A stretch of 20,342 nt of DNA, taken from the IMG/VR virus record IMGVR_UViG_3300030943_000200, positions 1-20,342 of that record, one strand, 5' to 3'. Of this stretch, positions 12,058-19,242 are shown piece after piece. This stretch comes from a virus. Numbering within the stretch: position 1 is the stretch's first letter; every line of letters starts with the position of its first letter. The notes under the pieces were generated by a model. It had not been told where the DNA came from, searched no databases, and was given only the letters and a program-made list of their open reading frames with translations. Position numbers and translations under genes: made by a program.

Positions 12058-12756
12058 ATGGCGCGCGGCAAAATAGCATACTGGGCGTCTCCGGAGGGGC
12101 TGCGTCAACTGGAAGCCTGGACAGAAGAGAAGCTCACTGACGTGCAGATTGCTGCGAACGTCGGCATATCTCGCTCCACGCTCGGCGAATGGAAGCGGAA
12201 GAACGCGTTGATCGCGGATGCGCTGGATTTCAGCGAGGAGAAGGCAAACCGCAAGAAGTTCGAACACTGGATGACACCGGACGGCATGGTGCTGGTTCGC
12301 GCCTGGGCACGCAACGGGCTCACGGATGAGGAGCTGGCAACCAAGCTCGGCATCGTGCGATCGACGCTCAACGTTTGGAAGCTGAAGTTCCCGGCGTTCG
12401 CCTCCCTACTCGAAAAGACAAAAGAGATTGTCGACGTCGAGGTAGAGAACGCGGGACTAAAGTCGGCGCTGGGTTACGCATACACGGAGCAAACGGCCAT
12501 CAAGGTCAAAACCGAATGGTATGACCCGGATTCCGGCAAGAAAACGCTCGTAACGGAAGAAATCGTTATCGTTGATTTGCAGAAATGGCAGCCGGCAGAC
12601 ATCAAGGCAATTATCTTCTGGCTGAAGAACCGTGCCGGAGGCGACTGGAAGGAACGCCAGATAGTGGAGGTCAAGGGCATCTCGAAAGATGGAGTACGCT
12701 TCACATTTGAGAATCTGCCTGAGGACGTAAAACACGAGGATGAAATCATGGGGTAG
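12058..12756 (+). CDS. terS: Terminase small subunit with duplicated HTH
   Basis: The 232-residue protein lies immediately before the large terminase, the standard position of the DNA-recognition subunit. Residues 9-46 and 71-108 are an obvious internal duplication. W-x-(S/T)-P-(E/D)-G, A-W, LTD, G-I-x-R-S-T-L and W-K recur with a constant offset of 62 residues, giving two helix-turn-helix modules. Residues ~115-232 form the probable oligomerisation and large-subunit-binding region: VENAGLKSALGYAYTEQ..., then WQPADIKAIIFWLKNRAGGDWKERQIVEVKG, typical of small terminases. ATG 12058 is chosen with AGGTGG upstream; GTG 12049 is less likely. It presumably recognises a pac or cos site, which is not identified. 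Confidence 0.85.
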   Translation: MARGKIAYWASPEGLRQLEAWTEEKLTDVQIAANVGISRSTLGEWKRKNALIADALDFSEEKANRKKFEHWMTPDGMVLVRAWARNGLTDEELATKLGIVRSTLNVWKLKFPAFASLLEKTKEIVDVEVENAGLKSALGYAYTEQTAIKVKTEWYDPDSGKKTLVTEEIVIVDLQKWQPADIKAIIFWLKNRAGGDWKERQIVEVKGISKDGVRFTFENLPEDVKHEDEIMG

Positions 12757-14081
12757 TGAATCTAGGGTACAAGCCCAACCCACGGCAAATGGAGTTTTTC
12801 CGCGCTCGAGCACGGCATATTGGATACGGCGGTGCACGCGGAGGTGGTAAGAGCTGGGCAATGCGAACTAAGTTTGCGTTGCTTGCATCGAGATATAAGG
12901 AACTCAATTTGCTGCTCATGCGTCGCACGCTCACCGAACTGACGGAAAACCATGTAAATCCTCTGCTGAAAACGCTTGCGGGTTATGTGGATTTCAATAA
13001 GTCGGAGCGTGTGTTTCTTTTTCCGAACGGCAGCCGCATTAAACTCGGTTATTGCGATAACGAAAATGACGTATACCGCTATCAAGGGCAGGAATACGAC
13101 GTGATTGGACTAGAAGAAGCGACAACTTTCACAGAAAGTCAGGCGCAGTTCATATCGACCTGCAATAGATCAATCCGCACGGACTTCACTCCGCGCATGT
13201 ATTACACATGCAATCCGGGAGGAGTCGGGCACAGTTGGGTTAAGCGGCTGTTCATTACGTGTAGGTACAAAAACAGCGAGAGGGCAGAGGATTATGCATT
13301 CATCCCTGCTAGGGTTACGGACAACCAAGTTCTTATGAATGCAAACCCCGAGTACATCCAAGTGCTAAAAAACCTCCCGGAACACCTACGCCGCGCTCAT
13401 CTTGAAGGAGATTGGGACGCGCTTGCCGGACAATTCTTCGAAGAGTTTCGGAGAGATATGCATGTTATCCGGCCGATGGACATCCCCAAAGAATGGCGAA
13501 GATTTCGCAGTATTGACTGGGGCTACGCCGACCCGTGCGCGACGCTTTGGTTTGCGGTGGCTCCGAGCGGGCGCGTCATTGTGTATAGAGAGCGTTATAA
13601 AAACAAAACGCTTGCAAAAGATGTTGCAAAAGAAATCAGGGCACTTTCGGAGGGCGAAAAAATTACCTATACGGCAGCTTCGCCAGATATGTGGCAGGAG
13701 CGCGGGAATACTGACATCGCAGGAACGACGCTCGCGGAGACATTCTCGATTAGCGGTGTTCCGCTCATTCGCGCGGATAACACCCGCTCGTCGGGCTGGC
13801 AGCGGGTGAGGGACTTCCTTGCGCCGATGGATGACGGATTTCCAAGAATGTTGATTTTCAGCACTTGTGAAAATCTGATCCGTACACTGCCGGAAATGAT
13901 GTACGACGATCATTTCGTAGAGGACGTTGCCGACGGGCTTGAAGACCACGCACCGGAAGCGTTGCGATATGGTCTAATGTCGCGACCAGCTCCGAATATC
14001 ATAACACTGCCACCAGAACCAAAACCGTTTGACCCGCTGGCGCGCAACAAGCCGCGTGGCAATGGATTCTACAGCCAATAG
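12756..14081 (+). CDS. terL: Terminase large subunit
   Basis: This 441-residue packaging motor is ATPase plus nuclease. Walker A is GGARGGGKS (residues 25-33). Walker B is DVIGLEEA (115-122). A coupling motif TCNPGG starts at 151. The C-terminal RNase-H-like nuclease has acidic residues D254 (SIDWGYADP), D311 (SPDMW) and the DGLEDHAPEALRYG block (D393/D397). It translocates DNA into the prohead through the portal and cuts it. The GTG start at 12756 overlaps the small-subunit stop in TAGTG. A stop codon shortly upstream in this frame rules out an earlier start. Confidence 0.95.
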   Translation: MNLGYKPNPRQMEFFRARARHIGYGGARGGGKSWAMRTKFALLASRYKELNLLLMRRTLTELTENHVNPLLKTLAGYVDFNKSERVFLFPNGSRIKLGYCDNENDVYRYQGQEYDVIGLEEATTFTESQAQFISTCNRSIRTDFTPRMYYTCNPGGVGHSWVKRLFITCRYKNSERAEDYAFIPARVTDNQVLMNANPEYIQVLKNLPEHLRRAHLEGDWDALAGQFFEEFRRDMHVIRPMDIPKEWRRFRSIDWGYADPCATLWFAVAPSGRVIVYRERYKNKTLAKDVAKEIRALSEGEKITYTAASPDMWQERGNTDIAGTTLAETFSISGVPLIRADNTRSSGWQRVRDFLAPMDDGFPRMLIFSTCENLIRTLPEMMYDDHFVEDVADGLEDHAPEALRYGLMSRPAPNIITLPPEPKPFDPLARNKPRGNGFYSQ

Positions 14082-14090
14082 GAGGGCATC

Positions 14091-15836
14091 ATGAAACTTG
14101 GTGAAAAGGTCAAAAAGGTCGCAGCGGCAGTAACTTCGGCGCTGAACCCGCCGGCGCAGCACGCGCCGAAGGAGCTTGATGACCCTGAACTGGTCAATCG
14201 AGCGTATGCGTTGCTGAAGGAGTATGAAAGCGCATACGCAGGCGAGAAAACCCGCTTGGAGAAATGCGAGCGGTATTACAACAACAAGCACTGGGATGAC
14301 GTCACGAAGAAAGACGAAAACGAACCCCGCCCGGTCACCCCGTCGCTTCATTCCGCAATTGAGAGCGCAAAAGCGGAAATGATGGACAGATTCCCGCAGG
14401 CGACTGTTTTGCCGGAGACCAATGAGGATAAGCAGGTTGCGGACATCGTATCGGCGATCGTGCGGCAAAACCATGATGCTGCGCATTTCAAGAAAGAATA
14501 TGCGCATCTCGCTCATGATTTGTTCGTCTGCGGTTATTGCGTTCAGGAACCAGGCTACGACGTGCGTGCAAACCGCGGGATCGGCGGCGCATTCATCCGC
14601 TGGGTGGACGTCTACAACATCATGTTTGACCCACAGGCCACGCAGGACATCAACGACAGCCGAGCCGTGATCAAAGTGGTGCCGCGCACGATCGAGTGGC
14701 TGGAACAAGCCTACCCGCAGTACAAGGGTAAATTTGTGACAGATGCGCAGATTAAGGCTCGCGACATCAGTATCACGTTTGACGGCACGAAAAGCGCACT
14801 CATGCTCGAATTCTGGTGGCGCGAATTCGTTCCAGAGATGTATGAGGGCGTCGGAGGATACCGCGTACACATGGCGTTGATTGCCGGGCAGAAGCTGCTG
14901 GCAGATAGCCGGAACACAAAGCCGGAGGGATACTTTCCGGATGGCGAGTATCCGTTTGTGGTCACTTATCTATTTGATCGCAAGGGATCCCCTCTTGGGC
15001 ATGGCATGGTCGACGTTCACGGCGAGCAGCAGATGATGGCCGACAAGCTCGATCAGCAGGTTGCCATCAACGCGGTTCTCGCAAGCAAGCTAAAGCTGCT
15101 GGTCACGGAAGGCAGCGGATTCGATTCAGATGACCTGCGTGACTTCAGCAAACAGGTTCACAAGGGTACATCGCTAAACGGAATCACATGGTTCCCGACA
15201 CCGCCGCTGCCCGACTACCTACTGACGCACATCAACAACCTGCGCGCCAGCATGGGCGAAACGAGCGGAGCAAACGACGTTTCGCAGGGCAATATGAATT
15301 CGGGGATCACTTCGGCCCGCGCAATCATGTCGCTGCAGCAGGCGTCCAACAAACGAACGCGATCTGTGTCCGATCGGTTCATGGATGACCACAAGCGCGC
15401 CATCATCAAAGAAATCGAGGCGGAACGCGAGTACAATCTTCTTCCGCGAGAGGTGCTGATTAAACAGGACGGTAACCAGCACCGGGCAACGTTCGACAAA
15501 GACATGCTTTACCGCAAAACAGAGGCGGGCGTTGACGTGCCGATCGAGTTCTCTATCAGCGTGAAGGTTGAGGTCGAAAACAAGTGGTCGACCGAGGTCC
15601 ACAACAATTTCATTCTCGATGCGGTGAAAGCTGGAGTGCTCACCGCGCAGCAAGGGTTCGAGCTGATGATCGTTGAGGGAAAGGAAGCAATTATCGCTAA
15701 GATGCAGGAAAATCAGGAATCTGCGGATCCGGCCCAACAGGCGCAACAGCAGGCAACGGATCAGGCAAGCCAGCAGCAATCGCAGCTGACGGGCCAATTA
15801 CAACAGATGCAGTCACCGGACGCGGTGCTCGCATAA
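14091..15836 (+). CDS. Portal protein
   Basis: The 581-residue protein lies directly after the large terminase. The N-terminus is helical (KVKKVAAAVTSALNP). Next come the portal-like stretch LLKEYESAYAGEKTRLEKCERYYNNKHWDDVTKKDENEPRPVTPSLHSAIESAKAEMMDRFP and the core AHDLFVCGYCVQEPGYDV...FIRWVDVYNIMFDPQATQDINDSRAVI. The 'GxxNSGITSARAIMSLQQASNKRTR' segment is typical of podovirus-type portals (P22-like family). The tail is Gln-rich (residues ~545-575). The dodecameric portal is the DNA gate of the head. AGGAGG lies upstream of ATG 14091. Confidence 0.88.
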   Translation: MKLGEKVKKVAAAVTSALNPPAQHAPKELDDPELVNRAYALLKEYESAYAGEKTRLEKCERYYNNKHWDDVTKKDENEPRPVTPSLHSAIESAKAEMMDRFPQATVLPETNEDKQVADIVSAIVRQNHDAAHFKKEYAHLAHDLFVCGYCVQEPGYDVRANRGIGGAFIRWVDVYNIMFDPQATQDINDSRAVIKVVPRTIEWLEQAYPQYKGKFVTDAQIKARDISITFDGTKSALMLEFWWREFVPEMYEGVGGYRVHMALIAGQKLLADSRNTKPEGYFPDGEYPFVVTYLFDRKGSPLGHGMVDVHGEQQMMADKLDQQVAINAVLASKLKLLVTEGSGFDSDDLRDFSKQVHKGTSLNGITWFPTPPLPDYLLTHINNLRASMGETSGANDVSQGNMNSGITSARAIMSLQQASNKRTRSVSDRFMDDHKRAIIKEIEAEREYNLLPREVLIKQDGNQHRATFDKDMLYRKTEAGVDVPIEFSISVKVEVENKWSTEVHNNFILDAVKAGVLTAQQGFELMIVEGKEAIIAKMQENQESADPAQQAQQQATDQASQQQSQLTGQLQQMQSPDAVLA

Positions 15837-15871
15837 ATAAGGCGTTGACGGCCAACTGAACGGTCAAGCGG

Positions 15872-15890
15872 AGCGGGGCAAGTCCCCGCT
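15872..15890 (+). terminator. Hairpin between portal and scaffold genes (weak terminator-like)
   Basis: AGCGGGG (15872-15878) pairs with CCCCGCT (15884-15890) around CAAGT, followed by only three further Ts before CG. The T-run is short, so it may be a weak terminator or an RNA-stabilising hairpin that tunes scaffold and capsid expression. Confidence 0.5.
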
Positions 15891-15910
15891 TTTCGCATAG
15901 GGAGAATTAC

Positions 15911-16834
15911 ATGGATAACACTTCGGTCAATACGGCATCCGGACAGGGTGCCGAGGCAGGATCTGCCTTTGAGCCCGTCTCCGATTTTGCGTTTGCTCCT
16001 GAACCTGTGTCGCAAGGCACTGCAAATCAGGCGGCGCAACCCGCGGGACAAAAGGGCGCCGGTGCGGTTGACGCGCAGCGGTCGGCTGAAGCGCGGGGCA
16101 ATGAGCCGCGCAATGATTCGGCACAGAACAGATTCCAGCGTCAGCAACCGCAGAAGGACATCGGAAAGGCGTTCGACAAGGAAAGTGAGCGCGTCCGCAC
16201 TCAAGCGCAGCGCGAATACGAGCAGAAGCTCGCAGCAGATCCGCATCGTAAAGTCGCGATGCTGATGATTGCAGATGTCATGCGCAATGAAGGAATCACT
16301 GAAGAACAAGCGATTCAGAAAATCGAAAACGGCTTCTACGCTTCGATCGCGGAGCGTGAGGGTGTATCGATCGGCATGGCGCGAATGCTCTACGCCCAAC
16401 AGCAAGCGGCGACGCAACAGACGGTGTCCGGAGCAAATCCAGCACAAGACGTGAAGCCGAACCAAAACACGCAACAGCAGCAGCCGGCGCAACCATCGGT
16501 GAACGAGGAAGCTAGCGCAATCGTTGATGAACTCCTTTCGATGGACATGCCGGACGGGTTTGATCTTGATGCGGCTATTGCCGATATGGAGTTTACCAAA
16601 CTGCTGCGACAATACCCGACGGAAGCGGCCGTAGAAATCTATCAACTTAGGCAACAGGCGGCATCTGCATCCCAGGCTGCAGCAAATGCGCCGCAGCAAC
16701 TAGCGGACAAACTGCGCTCGCGCGCGGAGATTCCGCAATCCTCGCGTTCCTCTTCTGCAGCGGCGCCGCCAAACTTCAAAACCATGACGACGGAAGAATT
16801 CAGAATGTACCAGAGGGAACACAATCTAACATAA
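15911..16834 (+). CDS. Scaffold-like / head assembly protein
   Basis: The 307-residue protein lies between portal and major capsid genes, the usual scaffold position. It is rich in Ala, Gln, Glu and Ser and largely helical or disordered. A charged helix (KDIGKAFDKESERVRTQAQREYEQKLAADP) and a long C-terminal coil (QQAASASQAAANAPQQLADKLRSRAE) are visible. The end, NFKTMTTEEFRMYQREHNLT, is a helix typical of scaffold tails that touch capsid protein. No enzymatic motif is present. GGGAGAATTAC precedes ATG 15911. Confidence 0.7.
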   Translation: MDNTSVNTASGQGAEAGSAFEPVSDFAFAPEPVSQGTANQAAQPAGQKGAGAVDAQRSAEARGNEPRNDSAQNRFQRQQPQKDIGKAFDKESERVRTQAQREYEQKLAADPHRKVAMLMIADVMRNEGITEEQAIQKIENGFYASIAEREGVSIGMARMLYAQQQAATQQTVSGANPAQDVKPNQNTQQQQPAQPSVNEEASAIVDELLSMDMPDGFDLDAAIADMEFTKLLRQYPTEAAVEIYQLRQQAASASQAAANAPQQLADKLRSRAEIPQSSRSSSAAAPPNFKTMTTEEFRMYQREHNLT

Positions 16835-16852
16835 CCAAGGAGGAATCAACAC

Positions 16853-18046
16853 ATGATCACTGCAAAGGATAATACGCTTCTCAATAAGACGTATTACGAC
16901 AAGAACCTGCTCACTAATGCCGAACCGAAGTTCGTGCATCAGAAGTACGGGCAGAAACGACCGATTCCCGCGAACCAGGGCACAAAAGCGGTTTTCGACC
17001 GCTTCGAGCCGTTTGACGTGGATGAAGCAATGACCCCGCTCACGGAAGGCGTAACGCCGGAACCGCTGAGCCTCGAAAGCTCCACCGTTGAGGTGGAGGT
17101 TGCCCAGTACGGCCGTCACATCGTTGTGACAGACCTACTGAAGAAAACGAACTATCACAACGTCGTGCAGAAAAGCACCAAATTGCTCGGCCAGCTGCTT
17201 GGTACGGTGGTGGAGCGTGTTACACGCAACGCAATGTGCGCCGGTACGAACGTTCAGTTCGCAAACGGACGCACCAGCCGCCTGACGCTTGTCGCCGGCG
17301 ACAAACTGACCGTGCTGGAGATTCGGCGCGCTGTGCGCACGCTCAAAAAGGGCGGCGCAAAGATGTTCGAGTCAACGCCGGACGGGAAAACACGCCGTCC
17401 GCACTTCATTTGCATCTGCTCGCCGGATTCGACGTTCGATCTCCAGAGCGATTCGCTCTGGCAGGACGTTTCAAAGTATTCCAACGCGGAGCAGATCTAC
17501 TCCGGCGAACTCGGCCGCATGTTCAACACCGTTTTCGTTGAGAGCAATGAAGCGATGGTCTACCAGCAAAGCGTCCTGACTGCCATCGAATCCCATACTG
17601 CCGGTAGCGCAGATGTCGTGGTGGATGAAATCACCGATGCTGCAGCTAAGTACCTAGTTGCGGGCGCGAAGATCAAGATCGGGTCGACCGAACGCACGGT
17701 CGCGTCTTGCAACAAGACCACAAGAACGATTACGCTCTCAGCCGTAGTTGCAAGCGCTATCGCGGCTGACACGCTGGTATACAGCGAAGACGCCGGCGCG
17801 CTCGATTCCACCTCGAAGGCGGGTATTGACGTTCACGCAACGCTTGTTTTCGGCACGGAAGCGTACGGCATGACCGACATCGACGGAGACGGCACGGTCG
17901 AGACCATTCTCAACGGGCTCGGTTCGGCAGGCTCGGCGGATCCGCTCAAGCAGCGTGCAACGGTAGGCGCGAAGGTGGAAGCCTACGCCGCGAAAATGCT
18001 CAACAACGCCTGGCTCGTGCGCGTCGAGCACTCGGTCAGCGCGTAA
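16853..18046 (+). CDS. Major capsid protein, N4-gp56 family, with inserted beta domain
   Basis: The 397-residue protein shows the N4-gp56 pattern: LLNKTYYDKNLLTNAEPKFVHQKYGQKRPIPANQGTKAVFDRFEPF, TPLTEGVTPEPLSLESSTVEVEVAQYGRHIVVTDLL and ERVTRNAMCAGTNVQFANG, and near the end LVFGTEAYGMTDIDG...KAYAAKMLNNAWLVRVEH-like features. It forms the HK97-fold shell. Residues ~241-325 (SVLTAIESHTAGSADVVVDEI...KIKIGSTERTVASCNK...DTLVYSEDAGA) look like an extra beta-rich insertion relative to the shorter family members. A strong AAGGAGG lies before ATG 16853, as expected for the most abundant protein. Confidence 0.9.
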   Translation: MITAKDNTLLNKTYYDKNLLTNAEPKFVHQKYGQKRPIPANQGTKAVFDRFEPFDVDEAMTPLTEGVTPEPLSLESSTVEVEVAQYGRHIVVTDLLKKTNYHNVVQKSTKLLGQLLGTVVERVTRNAMCAGTNVQFANGRTSRLTLVAGDKLTVLEIRRAVRTLKKGGAKMFESTPDGKTRRPHFICICSPDSTFDLQSDSLWQDVSKYSNAEQIYSGELGRMFNTVFVESNEAMVYQQSVLTAIESHTAGSADVVVDEITDAAAKYLVAGAKIKIGSTERTVASCNKTTRTITLSAVVASAIAADTLVYSEDAGALDSTSKAGIDVHATLVFGTEAYGMTDIDGDGTVETILNGLGSAGSADPLKQRATVGAKVEAYAAKMLNNAWLVRVEHSVSA

Positions 18047-18052
18047 CAACAA

Positions 18053-18076
18053 AGGGGGTAGCGAGAGCTGCCCCCT
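18053..18076 (+). other. Stable GNRA-loop hairpin after the major capsid gene
   Basis: A 10-bp stem (18053-18062 with 18067-18076, including five G-C pairs and one G-T) closes a GAGA tetraloop. It starts 7 bases after the capsid stop. No T-run follows directly, so it is more likely an mRNA 3'-end stabiliser or processing element than a full terminator. Confidence 0.6.
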
Positions 18077-18101
18077 AAAACTATTTTAAGGAGGCAGAAT
18101 C

Positions 18102-18641
18102 ATGTCAAGACAATCAGAGAAACTTCCTGCAGAACTCACGGCAACCGGTGAAGCTACTGCAGCAACGGAATCCGCTTCTCAGTCTGAAGAAGCCGCAGCC
18201 GCCGCTGAAAAAGCTGCCGCTGAAAAAGCCGCTGCCGCAGCCGCCGCTGAAAAAGCTGCCGCTGAAAAAGCCGCTGCTGCTGCTGATAAAAAGGCAGCCG
18301 ATGCGAAAACAGCTGCCGAGCAAAAGAAAGCCGCTAAAGCGGAAGAAGCTCAGGCTGCCGCCGTCAAAGCGGCCACCAATGTCCCGTCCGATGCGATGCT
18401 GCAGCGGATCGAAAACAACGCCGCTGCGCAGGTCAATGCAGGCCCCCGGGTCACGATCTTCCTAACTCCGCAAAGCAAAGAAGACAAGCGAGTAGAAGTC
18501 ATCATCAACGGCCACTCGTGGAAGATCAAAAAAGGCGAGTGGGTTTCCGTTCCGCAGGACGTAGCAACGGTGTTGCGCCAGAGCGAGAAGGTTCTGGAGG
18601 AAAACGAACGACTCAAAGGGGACCTGATGGTTTTCAACTAA
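18102..18641 (+). CDS. Ala/Lys/Glu-rich coiled-coil structural protein
   Basis: The 179-residue protein is downstream of the major capsid gene. Residues ~25-95 are a low-complexity AEKAAAEKAAAAA helix, partly made by a 42-bp tandem repeat. The compact C-terminal ~75 residues (PRVTIFLTPQSKEDKRVEVIINGHSWKIKKGEWVSVPQDVATVLRQSEKVLEEN) resemble small head-decoration or connector-associated domains with an 'ING..W.I..G..V.VP..V...L..S' pattern. It is probably a virion component; the exact role is unknown. AAGGAGG lies upstream of ATG 18102. Confidence 0.7.
   Translation: MSRQSEKLPAELTATGEATAATESASQSEEAAAAAEKAAAEKAAAAAAAEKAAAEKAAAAADKKAADAKTAAEQKKAAKAEEAQAAAVKAATNVPSDAMLQRIENNAAAQVNAGPRVTIFLTPQSKEDKRVEVIINGHSWKIKKGEWVSVPQDVATVLRQSEKVLEENERLKGDLMVFN
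18192..18277 (+). repeat. 42-bp perfect tandem repeat (about two units) in coiled-coil gene
   Basis: Bases 18192-18235 recur exactly at 18234-18277 (period 42, in frame, 14 residues per unit). Each unit itself contains two GCTGAAAAAGC segments. Such repeats can change copy number by slippage and lengthen or shorten the helix. Confidence 0.75.
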
Positions 18642-18676
18642 CCGTCGGCATCGAACACTAAAGGAGGACACCGAAT

Positions 18677-19219
18677 ATGGCGTTAACATTAGAACAGATT
18701 GTGGCAAACGCGCTCGAGCAGATTGGTCATTCATCGGATGCCCAAAAAACAAGCGAATGGAATGATCAGTTTTTCGCTTATGCAAACGAAGCGCAGCTCG
18801 ACTTAGCACGCCACGTGCGCAAAAAGAGAACTGACGATATCATTGTCGCCGGCGGGAAAATATTGCGTACGGACTTCCCACGGGAGGTATTGAAGGTGTC
18901 CTCCATAAAAATGGACGGCACAGCCTACGGATTCAGCGCTGAAGATTCAGATTCAATTACTGTTTCAGGTCTGCAGGTCGGAACGGTTTCGGTAACGTAT
19001 GAATATGCGCCGGACAACATGAAGGATGGGCAGGATTATCCTGATATTCCGGGTTCGCTTCATATGGCCATCCCGCTTTTTATTTCCTACAGGTACTACA
19101 TGACGAAGGACCAGGGAAAAGCGGCGATGTTTAAAGACCAATACGACCAATTCAAGAAAAACGTCAATCAAAACATTGGCGGGAGCGAACAGTTTTCATT
19201 TCTAAACGTGTTTTCCTGA
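18677..19219 (+). CDS. Head-tail connector / adaptor protein
   Basis: The 180-residue protein starts LTLEQIVANALEQIGHSSDAQKTSEWNDQFFAYANEAQLDLARHVR. This is the helical 'phage adaptor' type fold that docks under the portal. A beta segment follows (VLKVSSIKMDGTAYGFSAEDSDSITVSGLQVGTVSVTYEYAP), and then a helix with IPLFISYRYYMTKDQGKAAMFKDQYDQFKKN. The order after the capsid genes and the DIPGSLHMAIPLFISYRYYM segment fit adaptor proteins. AAGGAGG lies upstream of ATG 18677. Confidence 0.75.
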   Translation: MALTLEQIVANALEQIGHSSDAQKTSEWNDQFFAYANEAQLDLARHVRKKRTDDIIVAGGKILRTDFPREVLKVSSIKMDGTAYGFSAEDSDSITVSGLQVGTVSVTYEYAPDNMKDGQDYPDIPGSLHMAIPLFISYRYYMTKDQGKAAMFKDQYDQFKKNVNQNIGGSEQFSFLNVFS

Positions 19220-19242
19220 TCATTAGATTGGAGGGCCGCGAT

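Noticed and set aside
13974-14870. Minus-strand open frame of 298 codons
   Set aside because: It is a compositional shadow of the portal gene with no motif.
15761-16699. Minus-strand open frame of 312 codons
   Set aside because: It is a shadow of the scaffold gene; its Arg/Leu/Cys-rich composition is typical of the antisense of Gln/Ala-rich sequence.
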